Shown: in pieces, positions 10,749-22,487 of the stretch
Position numbering within the stretch: position 1 is the stretch's first letter
How the letters are laid out: each line of letters opens with the position of its first letter
NCBI GenBank assembly: GCA_000697475.1
Contig: JNEU01001101.1
Location: 81,930-145,929, forward strand
Length of the DNA stretch: 64,000 nt
Reading direction: 5' to 3'
From: Lichtheimia corymbifera B2541
Lineage: Eukaryota; Mucoromycota; Mucoromycetes; Mucorales; Lichtheimiaceae
Notes under the pieces: model-generated
What the model was told of the DNA's origin: nothing
What the model saw: the letters and a program-made list of their open reading frames with translations, nothing else
The model's database searches: none
Made by a program: the position numbers and the translations under genes

Positions 10749-13490
10749 ATGGACAACGTAATTGACCTCGTCAACAAGATTCAAGATGTATTCTCTGCTA
10801 TTGGTGTAGCTAGTGACACGTTGGATCTACCACAAATCGTGACAGTTGGAGCACAAAGCGCCGGCAAATCGTCAGTCTTGGAAACTATTGTACAGCGCGA
10901 CTTTCTTCCTCGTGGCAGCGGCATCGTCACTCGTCGTCCTCTGGTATTGCAATTGGTCACGTTGCCAGCATCGAGCGAATCACAAGATTATGCCGAGTTC
11001 CTTCATGTGAGCAACAAGCAGTTTTACGACTTTGCTCAAGTGCGACAAGAGATTGAGGATGATACGGCTCGTGTAGCAGGATCCAATAAGGGTATTGCGC
11101 GTCAGCCCATTCATTTGAAGATATACTCCAAAAAGGTGCTCAACTTGACATTGGTGGACTTGCCTGGTTTGACCAAAGTATGTATATGTGTGTGTACCTG
11201 CGTCATGTGTATATTCTAACTCATATATGCATACAAATAGATCCCTATTGGTGATCAGCCTACAGACATTGAAAAGCAGATCCGTAGCTTGGTGCTCGAC
11301 TATATCTCAAAGCCCAACAGGTACATTGGAATCGTGCATTGGATATCAGCATTGGTTATTGACATACACACAAATACAGCATCATCCTTGCAGTAAGCCC
11401 AGCCAACACCGACATTGCCAACTCGGACAGTCTCAAATTAGCACGCAAAGTGGATCCTGCAGGTAAGGTATCATGTATTATCGGATTATGGATCACCTGC
11501 TGACATTGGGGAATGGATGAATGGTATTAGGCAAGCGAACCATTGGTGTGGTAACCAAGCTGGATTTGATGGATGCCGGTACCAACGCTCTTGATGTATT
11601 GACGGGTCGTGCTTTTCCACTCAAGTTGGGTTTCGTCGGCATGGTGAATCGAAGCCAACAAGATATCTTGACCAACAAGCCCATGGAAGAGGCCATCAAA
11701 GCTGAAAAGGAGTTCTTTCAAAGACACAATGCTTACAAAAGCATCGCTTCTCGCTGTGGATCTGAATACCTTTCCAAGCAATTGAATACGGTAAATCATT
11801 TGGAAACTGGATAAGCATCGCTTAAGATATTTACATTAGTGGTTGATATAGATCCTTGTGAATCATATCCGAGAAAAGCTGCCTGATTTACGATCCAAAT
11901 TGAGCTCGCTTATTGGACAAACACAACATGAACTTGCACAATATGGTGATCCTGCGTTTATTGGTAGTGCACACAAGGTGAGATCATGTTGCTATAGTAG
12001 TAATGGATCAGTACTAAAAACGTCATCATTATCAACGACAGGGATCGCTGGTTTTGAAAATGATCACCATGTATGCCACTCAATACATGGCATCCATTGA
12101 TGGCACTTCCCCTGAGATTTCCACCAAGGAATTGTAAGTATTGGTAGGATGGATGGCTCAAAGCAATATGCTGATCATGCAATGATAGATCTGGTGGTGC
12201 ACGTATTTATTATATATTCAACAACATTTTCGGCCAAGCACTTGATGCTATCGTGCCATGCTCTAATATCACCAACGAAGATATCCGAACGGCCATTCGT
12301 AACTCTACCGGACCACGTTGTTCATTGTTTGTACCTGAGCTCGCTTTTGATCTCCTTGTTCGTCCTCAAATTCGACTTTTGGAAGCTCCCAGTCTACGAT
12401 GTGTTGAAATGGCATTCCAAGAGTTATCCAAGATATGTCATACATGCGGTACCAAGGCAAGTGTTTCTTTCTTTGGAGGAGAAAAAGGGATCAACGTGCA
12501 TATAATTTGACACTTTTAAATGCAGGAACTATCCCGCTTCCCCAAACTCCAATCCAAACTGGTTGAAGTTGTATCGGACCTGCTTCACGAACGACTTGGC
12601 CCCTCAACTTCTTATGTCAAGAGTTTGATTGAAATCGAATGCGCTTATATCAATACCAATCATCCTGATTTCCCTGGTGCTACCGGTGCTATGCGAGAAC
12701 TTGAGATTCGTAGTGGAAGAAAGGTTCGCAAAACTGAGCGAAAGAAGCCACATGCCAATGGTGTTATGCCGCAACAACAGCAACAGCAGAACCATCATCA
12801 TTCTTCACAAACCCAACCACAACCCATGCAGCATTTGGAGCGTCCACTTTCAACAGCATCATCTACAATGTCAGCATCATCGCCTTCCAAAGATTCTTTT
12901 CTCAATTACTTTTTCGGTGGTGGATCCAAGACTGATATGGGTGGTATGGGTGCACCTGGTGCTGTTCCTCCGCCTCCATCATCTGCTTCGACCATGGGCG
13001 ACAAATTGAACAATGAAATTGATCAGGAGCTGGAACCACAATTTTCACAAGGTGTAAGTATGAAGCTGTTGCTGATGATCTTTTGCAAACATTGGTTGAC
13101 ATGGATATATAGTTGGCATTGGATGAAGAGCTGGTGGGTCAACCCACTGATCGCGAAGATATGGAAGTCGAATTAATTCGTAAGTTGATCTCTGCATTTG
13201 GAGGTATCCATGATACTGAGGACGTTTTTTTGGTAGGCACATTGATCATCTCTTATTTCAACATTGTACGCAAATCCATCCAAGATTTGGTGCCAAAGGC
13301 GATCATGCATCTGTTGGTGAACTTTACTCGGGAATCTGTGCAGAATAGACTTGTGTCAGAACTCTATCGGGAGGATCTATTCACCGATTTGCTGCAGGAG
13401 GATTCGGGTGTCACAGCTGAACGTGCACGGTGTAAGGCTATGCTTGACATGTATCGAAAAGCATTCTCCATCATTAGCGAAACCATCTAG
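10749..13490 (+). CDS. DNM1: Dynamin-related GTPase, mitochondrial/peroxisomal fission
   Basis: Dynamin-family GTPase that assembles on and constricts mitochondria and peroxisomes. Exons: 10749-11177, 11241-11320, 11380-11462, 11531-11790, 11852-11977, 12042-12133, 12189-12456, 12526-13053, 13113-13179, 13237-13490; 728 aa, the usual Dnm1/DRP1 size. The GTPase domain has the P-loop GAQSAGKSS (about 34-42), switch [14 protein letters not shown] and TKLD. EFLH...[31 protein letters not shown] and [10 protein letters not shown] point to Dnm1 rather than Vps1. A Gln/His/Ser-rich insert (about 510-600) stands where a PH domain is in classical dynamins; the GTPase effector domain is at the C-terminus. 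The intron 12457-12525 uses a GC donor. The start was chosen by family length and because ctag just upstream could be a leader splice site. Confidence 0.95.
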
Positions 13491-13536
13491 ACAATATACA
13501 CACACTCACCACCCATTCACGAGACATTGCACGGAC

Positions 13537-13542
13537 AATAAA
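13537..13542 (+). terminator. Poly(A) signal, DNM1
   Basis: AATAAA lies about 47 nt after the DNM1 stop codon, a normal distance for a fungal polyadenylation element. Confidence 0.4.
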
Positions 13543-13661
13543 TTATTATTGCAAACAAGTGATACAAGGAAAGAAGGAAGGAATAATCATGTACAAAGCC
13601 GATACATAATGACGGCAACTATTAGATGGGATGCGGGAGCAAAGGATAAAAATAGGGGAGA

Positions 13662-16600
13662 TTATAAATTAGAAACAAGACTTTTAATAGCTTGCTTGGG
13701 TGATATGGAAGCGGATGTGACCCGATCCACCATACTTGAATCATGCACCATGGATGCAAGGTGGGAAGGTACCTGTGAAATGCGTCAACAACAGATGACT
13801 TTTTGGTGAGCCCTTCAAGGGTCCAGAGTCCCTGATTTTCTCACAAAATACAATCATACCTTGCATAAATCTTGCTGGTAAAGAATAAGCATCTCGACAA
13901 CTTTGATTTCGTTTCGAGCCATTTGTTGGCGTTCACTGGTGAGTGATTGGGACATGCAAGTGGGGTTATTGCTCGTAGCAGCGATGGAGGTAGGAGCATA
14001 AAAAACGGTGGGAGCAATGACTCGAGCAAGATTCTTGACATCCATGCGATTAGTATCATGCAAGGAGGCAACCCAGTGAAGGAAAAGAAAGAGCAATTGC
14101 ATCGTATCACGGTGTGCCTTTGGTAGCATGCAACATGTCAAATGCAACGCGGCTTTGCATTTTGTCTCGTTCTCCATACCTAAAAACAAGAGTAACCCTG
14201 TTTAGATATTCGCATGCACATTCACATAGGATGTAAAAGAAGAAAAAGTATCCAGATATAGGTGCAAAACATGCAAGGGATCTTCAGGAGGAGGAGGAGG
14301 AAGGGAAATGGTGGTGGTGGAGCTTGAACACTTACGAGTACAAGTAATCCATAAATCATACAACTTGAACGTTAACAATGGCTCTGGTAAATCGTGCAAG
14401 TACCGTTTCAGCAATGCACATAATTGGATAGGTGATGAATAACGGCTGAAATCCACTGGATCACCACGATCCACTGCTTGGCGAGTGATATTAAGGTCAC
14501 GGATGTTGCCGTTCTTCCGAAACACGCCTTCGACCGACATATCTGCACGATGCATCAGCGGTGATGTTTTCTTGGCGCAAGTATGTATTAAGATCTTACC
14601 CATGCCGAGTAACGTGAAAATGCAAGTTTGCACAAATTCGGGAACACATGTGTTCGGCGTCAAATAGCGTGCCATCATTGACGGGATACGTTCTCCTTCA
14701 AATTGTTCTTGTCGAGTAGTCCTTGTTCTTTCTACCAGTGTCATTAATGGCACACCAAAAATCTTGTTATTACATGCTGGGCTGTTAAAGGATGCTTGCT
14801 GATGCTTGCTTGTAGCAACCGTAACTCGTCCTTTTAATTTCCTCCAAAGGGATTGTCGAGGTGTATCTGATAGGATGAGCGATACCAGATCATTCAACCG
14901 ATATTGCTCATTCAATAACTGATGAAGGTGTACCACGGCAAGATACCTAATCAAGACATCTTGTCCTTCGTTCAAGTCAACGAGGAAAGCAGTATTCATC
15001 TCCTCTTGGTCATGGCCGTATTGTTGTTGCTCATCGCATGTACTATCGGAGACAATCACTGCATCCGCAGTTGCAGCGCGTTTTCGTCGCTCAAAAATCA
15101 AGTTGCTATAAGGTGATCGATGTTGCTGTTGCTGCTGATCTTTGTATTCCGTGCTTAAAGCTCGCCTTATATTGTTTCCAAAACGGCGATGGAAAGGTGT
15201 CTTGTCGAATAATGTAATAGACCGCTTCATGGTGGGGGAGGATGTCACTCGGTGTCGATCAATCAGGTGCAAAAAAGAGGACGTGCGTTTGCTTTTTTTT
15301 GCGTCTAGATTTATTTCGTCATGTTGACGCGCTCCAACTTGGTTGGCAACTTTAGCTGCTGCTGCTGCTCTTGCAATGCCGCCACCACCTCCACCTCCTA
15401 CTGCTCCTGGCACCCTGCCTATTATTATAGTAGCGTTGTTAAAGGAAGATGATCCATAAATTTTCAAGTTTGAATGAGTCACTACCTGCAATCATGTAAA
15501 AGTATTGTGTCAGTGAAGATCGTACCAAGTCAAGATGCTGCTCAAGTCGACTCGTATGAATAAATAAATGTGCTTGGTTTGTTGGTGCAACCGGTATATT
15601 GTTGGCTTTGGGATGACCAGCATCCATTGCTTTATCATCTAGCTGATGTTGTTGTTTTTCCTCATGCTGCTGCTGCTTTGTATAACATTCGCTGCACACA
15701 AGGATGGTAGATATGGTTTTGTCGTCTTGGGTGGATTGTACAAGACATGCATTGGATAGCTTAGAGGTGAGTGATGTATCGCATATAGTGCACGTAAAGC
15801 ATGAAAGATGCCATTTGAGGGGGCCTCGTCTTAAGCATTCATCTTCAATGATGGATTTGCAATATTGGCATTGATCGACTGCTGTGATTGTTTGTTCAGA
15901 AGCAAGCGGAATAGGCTCATCCTTGAACCAGTAACGCCCTGCCATCCACACTCGTTTCTTCTCTAGCGGAAGCAAAGCCTTCAGAAACCGGAATACTGTG
16001 CCTGAATGATGACTTTCCTGTATAATAATGCATAATGGTATGAATGGTAGAGCTCTTTTTTTTCGGGTGACACGTGCCATACCAGCTGTAATGACTCTAC
16101 TAAGCCAATTCGGATGAGCGCTTTGAGACTTTGGGCCATACCAGTGACAAGGGTAAGCACTTCTTGTGCTACTATCACGTTGTTGTTGTTATTATTGCCA
16201 CCTTGTTGTTGCTGTTTTGCTTCCTTCGTGTTGTATGATGCCGCTCCAGAGGCCAATAACTGGAGTAGTTGGATAATATACGATGAAATGGATTTCGATT
16301 CGCTTGCACAAGAAATGCTGCTGCTATTATGGATCTCAATATCGAGCGAGGTGGTATCAAGGGCATCCAAGGCGGCAAATAAAACTTGCACATGGGACAC
16401 GAATTGGCTGACCATGCGCAAGGATTCCACCGTAGCACCTGCTGCAAAATTGAGTAGCATATCCGAAATACATGCAGCTGCCGATTCTTCAAAAGCTGAA
16501 AGATCAGTCCAAATACGATCTAACATTCTTTCAAGCGACATTTGTTGTTCTTTAAGCTCATTAGGCGCCACTAATTGATAATCTGCAAGGGAAGGAGCGT

Positions 16601-17690
16601 TAATGACATCATATAAATATCGAGGGTGATGGCATTTACCACAACTGGCCACTGCGAATTCTGCTAATCGGACATCCCATGACTATGTATGTATCATGCA
16701 TAAGACATACAACAATGATCAGCAGCCATCTTTTAATATAAACGTACCTTTTGTATCATATAGCAAGTCAGATGCCATCGTTTTCTCGGCTCATTTTGTT
16801 GCTCGACAAATTGCTTGAGAATGGCCATGTTGCATCCAGCACAATGAGTATCATCATTAAGAGAAAAATGGTATCGGCAATAGACTTGGCCATTGTATTC
16901 AAAGGATGATGCAGCGTCATGGGTGATACAATCTGGGCACTGTAAGCACTGAGGATGGTACATGAATCTTGGGTCAACTGGCTCGAGAATGGGCTCATGA
17001 CACTGCCTGCATATCAATCCGAGATGTGTGTAATAATGCTGTTCACAAAGGATCATCACGTGCTGCTGATAGATGCCGTTGTCATTGCGCTTGATAGTTA
17101 ATGCATAAACATTGGATCCCACTGGTACCAGACAATCCTAAGAATTAGAGTATGTTAGGTATACCTTGTCATCACCCGATATTCACTACTCCTTATCTCC
17201 TCCTTTGGTAGCAGCTTGGTTAACCCATCTCCGCTGCTATGGAACTCCCATCACCATGACCCCACATCCTAGTTGCTTTCAAAGGAAATGATTCATATCA
17301 CGCAGCTTACGGCGCCACTTTTTGAAATGGATATTGTTTGTTGCATATTTAATGTAAAAGGCGACGCCCGAGTGCATATGAATGATCATTTCCTTTTCTC
17401 CTTTTTATCCACACTCGCAATCTTCCTGGGATATTTTATTGGTGTATCCCTGCTCATATCCACGCACAATGGGTCCCTTGTCGGAAGCCAGTGTTGATAC
17501 TGACACACTCCTCCTCTCATAGGGGATTGAAAGGAAAAAGAGCACTCACCTCGCAAACAAGGCATGTTGGATGATACGTCTCACCGCGAATGCGGATTGG
17601 GTCAATTCCAATACATGGTTGATGACATGCTTGGCAACACGTCTGTTGCTGTTGTTGTTGGGTTGACTCTACACCATCATCCATCATCAT
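13662..17690 (-). CDS. LRG1: LIM-domain Rho GTPase-activating protein, Lrg1 type
   Basis: Down-regulates Rho1-type GTPases in wall synthesis and polarity. Exons, 5' to 3' on the minus strand: 17690-17550, 17137-16748, 16682-16083, 16017-15486, 15418-14600, 14542-14226, 14171-13860, 13772-13662; 1,073 aa, all in phase. LIM1 (about 19-60) is split across the first intron, giving CQAC...YHPTCLVCEDC; LIM2 follows (CRQC...CAGC...CYMI). A helical region separates LIM3 (about 425-480, CQYC...WHLSCFTC), which is the Lrg1 arrangement. The RhoGAP domain is at about 775-1000, with arginine-finger motif EGVFRKNGN and NLARVIAP. Stopping at 13854 would truncate the protein; splicing AAG|GTATGA to the exon at 13772 adds KVPSHLASMVHDSS and is preferred. 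The N-terminal Met is the first in exon frame; an upstream exon is possible. It ends tail to tail with DNM1. Confidence 0.88.
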
Positions 17691-20022
17691 GATTTTGACG
17701 ATGATCTGCTGTTGCTGCTGCTGACGATGATGATGATGTTGCCTCCTGTAAATGTGCAAGCAAGTTGGAGAGTAAAAGAGTAGTAGAAGAGAAGGAAAAG
17801 GAGAACAAGATGGTTGGGTTGGATGAAAAGATCTTGTTTGCTGTACGCACTTGAAAGGAGGAAAAGTCAGAATGAGCGTTGAATATATAATGTACTGCGT
17901 GCGGCGTGAAATTGGGTAGAAGAAGGGAAAAAAGAAAAAGGAAGAGGCAAGGGAGAGTATATGGGGGATGGATGAATAAGAGAGGAGAGGATAAAGCGCT
18001 AGGTCTGTGATCCACCACGACGCTCATCCACCAACCAAGATTACAATCAACAACCTAAACATCTATTATAGCCGCCCTTTTCCACCTCCTCTATATCCAT
18101 GTGTGTACCATTCTCCTAATAGCCAATCGATCATTTGATGTTGTCAGCATGTGCTGACAGCAAATTTTATCAACCTACGCCGCACACAGATCGGTCCAAA
18201 TGCCGGTTGTTCAGCTGCTACTACTATAAAGCCAACCACATTCCTTATCAGTGCTAGCCTTTTTTTTTCTCTTCCATGATTCAAGATGGGAATATGCTGG
18301 AAACTTTAAGCTAGATTACATCCTCAAATGGTATTGCGTGTGGGTGCATGCTTGTTGCACTTGTCAATTATAAGATTGGGCAACTGCAGAAAGTTCAGAT
18401 CAAAAGGAGAACGAGGAGGCTCGTTGTTAGTTGGTGCATAATACACCTTTTAGCAGAGAATAAAAATCCAAAAGCAAACAACGATGCTATATATAGTTAT
18501 GCGTTGCTGGAGAAAGAAAAAGGGATTGACTGCAGAATTGTACATGGAATAACACTCTATTTTTGCCGTAAGTGACTTTATATGTGTGGTGTTATGCATG
18601 AATGGTGGTGGAAAACACAACATTAAGTGCAGCTTAGTGATCCGTGATTGGTATCATTTCATTCGTTTACAGCGTATGGATATGATCTTAAAGGAGAAAA
18701 AGATCGAGGGAGGAGCAGTAAATATAACTGCATGTTCGGTGATGATAGCGATGATGATACATACATACAAATGGTGTGTAAAGAATTATCCATAAACGTT
18801 ACGTAACCATCTCGAATTCGCCTTTGTGGATGGGGCAAAATAGGCCTAATAACTCAATCGTAAATGGGTCTGCATACTTGACGCATGATGAAAGGGCTTT
18901 ATTGACATTGGCTATTGCCACACGATCAAGTTATCACTCCATTATCCAACCGATACATGACACTGAGATGTTGTGTTGCGTTCATAAGACATAAGAAGAA
19001 GCCGCCATTCAATTCAATTGGTGGATGTAGTACGTATTAATAAGAGTACGTAGGGGCAAACAGTAGGTCGGCAGCTTAGTATACGGGAAAGCGCATCAAT
19101 CGTCGACGGTGGTTGTGGCAACTCCTTGTCTTGCATCTAGTTGTGTGGCCATTCGTGCTATTACAGCATATTCGGAACGCTTGTACTGCTTATATTTTGC
19201 ATGTACCACAAGATGGCGGCAAACTGGTTGTGGCAAAAAAAGAGGGGGAGAGGAGAAGTATCCTGTATCATGTATGATGACTGTATGATATGCGTGAAAT
19301 GTGTGGGCATTGGTGGGGAATAAGGGGTATCGATCGGTACGGATATCTACAATTCGGTTGGGGATCCTGCAAACTAGCTATGTATTCTTGAAGATGGGGG
19401 AGACGCTTGATTTCACTATGGTTGATGATATCAGCATCACGGGGATACTATGAAAAGAGCCAAATCTGTTTCGATCCAGAAGCCAGCATGTTGGATGTAA
19501 TAAAGTGCTTGATATTCAAAGAATGGTTGTAAGTAGAGCCCAGGTAATAGGAGGGGTACGTACAATGAAATGATTGTTTTCCCCATGAACAAACCACTGG
19601 CTATTTTAAGGTAAGAATGATCCCTTCTTGGTATCATCCAGTGACCTATTGTTTAATGACCAAGGAGCGAGCTTCATCAGCAAATACTTTTTTTTATCAT
19701 GAGCTTCACAGAGCTGTATATATATTCACGGTTGGCCATCAAGAATCATCCACCAAGGTCCAAGTTGTTGATTGTGTGTGATTAGCAGCTTATAGTTGGA
19801 AAATGATGTTTTATTCTAGGATATCCACCATGCAATAGTAACAGCTTCTATAGGATCATATATCTATGTCATGTGTGCGAGGGGTTGGGAGGGAATAGCA
19901 CGACCAACACACGTCCATTTAGAATCCAGTGAGGGCTGATGAAAAATACGTGCATTAGCGCGCCGCGTTTCCTTCTTTCTCTTTACTCACTCTAACAATA
20001 CAACCTACGTCTCGATCAACCA
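17691..20022. other. Intergenic, divergent between LRG1 and POB3
   Basis: 2.3 kb between divergent starts. I find no ORF with family similarity or consistent splicing, and no tRNA or rRNA. An 18-bp palindrome is annotated separately. The 17.7-18.05 kb part is purine/pyrimidine biased and probably LRG1 leader. Confidence 0.5.
18142..18159. repeat. Perfect 8-bp palindrome with 2-bp spacer
   Basis: TGTCAGCA-TG-TGCTGACA. Arms are exact reverse complements. It lies about 450 nt upstream of the LRG1 start. The TGTCA/TGACA half-sites resemble homeodomain (TALE) or bZIP/Maf-type sites; a regulatory role is only inferred. Confidence 0.4.
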
Positions 20023-22115
20023 ATGTCTGAACGACGATACGTTGAATTCGAATCGATCCATAGCGGTATCCAATCTGACGTTGGCCGATTCCGCCTTGCT
20101 CCCAACGGCATTGGATGGAAATCCACAGGCAACAAAACCACCGTTATTGCTGCGGACGATGTCAAAAAGGTCTCCTGGTCTCGAGCTGCTCGTGGTCATC
20201 AGGTGCGCATTGTAGTCAAGGACAATACCGTTTACAAGTTTGATGGCTTTCGATCTGAAGTAGGTAGCATTGAAAAGGTATAGGACCCGGCTGTTGATCT
20301 GACCCCAACACGCACGCTTCTGTAGGACTTTGACGATTTGAAGGACGCCATCAAGTTATATTACAAGGTGCAACTGGAGGCAAAGGAATTGAGCGTACGT
20401 GGTTGGAACTGGGGAAACACCAGCTTTCAAGGTAGGATAAGATAGGCGATGGGTGGATGGGATGCTGGATTACTGATGCCTATCTATCCATGCCAGGTTC
20501 CAATCTTATATTCGATGTATCCAACAAGCCCATGTTTGAATTGCCACTTGCACAGGCCATCGGTACCAACAAACCCGGCAAGAATGAAGTATCGGTCAAC
20601 TTTGTCGATCCTGGTCAGCCTGCACCTGAAGGCATCAACCCCAAAGAGGTGGATGAATTGATGGACGTCACATTCTATGTACCTGGTACCGTTGCCAAGG
20701 AGTCAGAGAACAAGGACAATGAAAATGAGGAGGAGGATGAGGAAGTCGCTGCTGATATGGTAGGTTCTTTTTTCTTTTAAATCGTGATCTGGTGGTGATG
20801 GTACTCATCCCTGAGCATAGGTGTTTTATGAAACAATCAAATCCAAGCTTGAATTCAGCCAGATGACTACCGAGAACATTGTTCAATTCCAAGAAGTCCT
20901 ATGCTTGACCCCTCGGTAAGTGTCTCATTCTTTTCTCTAAAAAGTGACATGATCATAACTCTATCTGTAGTGGCCGTTACAATATCGACATGTATCAAGA
21001 TTTCCTTCGTCTTCGCGGCAAGACCTACGATTACAAGATTTTGTATTCCAACATCATCAAGCTGTTTTTGCTGTTGAAGCCAGATGAGATGCATGTCATG
21101 TTTGTGGTGAGTGCGAGTTGTTTGAAAGACATATGAATTATCAACATGCTGATGTGGACATGTTTGGTAGATTGGTTTGGATCCTCCTCTTCGACAAGGT
21201 CAAACGAAATATCCTTTCCTTGTGTTCCAATTTGTGCGTGATGAAGAAATTGACATTGAATTGAATCTCGACGAGTAAGTATCGGTATATAAGAGTGATC
21301 GCTTTGGAGTTGATTGTTGACCGGGGATTTACATTATGTAGTGAAGCGATCAATGACAAGTATGAAAACAAGCTCCAAAAGCGCTATGATGCTCCTACAT
21401 ACGAGGTAGTCAGCACTGTATTCCGTGCCCTTACCAACAGAAAGGTGACAGTGCCAGGCACTTATAGAAGGTACGTGTGTGGTGTGTGTGTGTGTTTGGT
21501 CAACATCAAGGGATAAGATATAAACTTTTTCTTTTTTTTTAGTCACCATGGTGCCAATGCTCTCAAGTGCTCGATGAAGGCTAATGAAGGTTATCTGTAT
21601 CCATTGGAAAAGAGCTTCCTCTTTATACCAAAGCCCACCACATTCATCCCACACAGCGAGATTGGTGTTGTCAGCTTTTCTCGTCTTGGCACTACTTCTG
21701 GCGGTAGCTCACGTACATTTGATATCAAATTCCACATGAAGAATGGCACGGATATCCAATTCTCCAGCATCAATCGAGAAGAATATGCCAATCTGGAGGA
21801 CTTTTTGAGATCCAAGCGTATCAAGGTCAAGTCCGTGAACAACGAGGAAACCATTGTGAGCTATGCAGAGTTGGATGAAGATGAAGAAGAAGATGAAGAA
21901 GAATACAGCGGTCGCAAGAAACGACGAACGGAAAAGGAGATGGATGTTGATGAAGAAGAAGAAAGCCGTAAGTATGATTATTTATCAATCTCGTTCTCCT
22001 TTATTAACATGATATGTGTTATGTAGCTGATGAGGATTTCGCACCTGATGAGAGTGGTAGTGAAGTTGCCGAAGAGTTTGATTCCGAAGCAGCCTCCGAG
22101 AATGAATCAGAGTAG
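20023..22115 (+). CDS. POB3: FACT histone chaperone subunit Pob3/SSRP1
   Basis: Small subunit of FACT, which partners Spt16 to dismantle and rebuild nucleosomes during transcription and replication. Exons: 20023-20277, 20326-20431, 20497-20759, 20821-20915, 20971-21106, 21171-21274, 21342-21470, 21543-21967, 22027-22115; 533 aa (yeast Pob3 is about 550). Conserved landmarks: [67 protein letters not shown]. Order is N-terminal Spt16-dimerisation domain, two PH-like domains (middle domain), then an acidic tail ([14 protein letters not shown]). There is no HMG box, as in fungal Pob3 and unlike animal SSRP1. The ATG at 20023 gives a family-typical N-terminus ([11 protein letters not shown]). Confidence 0.96.
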
Positions 22116-22487
22116 TTAGAGAGGAAATAGTTGTATAGCATTGCTAAGTGTGTGTATATAAATTATCATTCATGATCCCCTTTGTGCGTGCGTAATGATG
22201 AGAGTGGGAGACAGAGAAAGGGAAAAAATAAAGTCCGCGGTGTGCGTGGGGGAGAGAGTACGATGCAGTTTACAGTATCGCCGATACAGGAGCGGCTCTG
22301 AAGTGCGCAAAATAACAGCCAAGGGAAAAAAAAGACTCATCTCCAACAAGTCAAAGAGAGCAAGACACAACAAACCACCGTGATTGCTTCCTTGGATCCT
22401 GGTCCAGAAAAAAGTCTTCTCATCTGCTACGTCCTTGGATCATTGCCCCATCTTGTATTGTCGACTGGTGAAGCTCTCGTTTTAGTC
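22116..22487. other. Intergenic between POB3 and EPL1
   Basis: Short gap between two co-oriented chromatin genes. No gene seen. A tttag directly before the EPL1 ATG may be the acceptor of a leader intron. Confidence 0.4.

Noticed and set aside
14202..15491. Single 429-codon minus-strand ORF taken as the whole RhoGAP protein
   Set aside because: It reads through an intron acceptor at 15419-15420 and a 57-nt intron at 14543-14599, and lacks the LIM domains and the end of the GAP domain. It is part of the LRG1 gene.
15439..16080. Separate LIM protein starting MARVTRKKR
   Set aside because: The N-terminal residues are intron sequence; a clean GTATGG donor and ACAG acceptor join this exon to the upstream LIM exons.
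22380..22487. Longer N-terminus for EPL1 from ATG 22380
   Set aside because: The added residues are not Epl1-like, and a tttag acceptor-like site sits just before ATG 22488.
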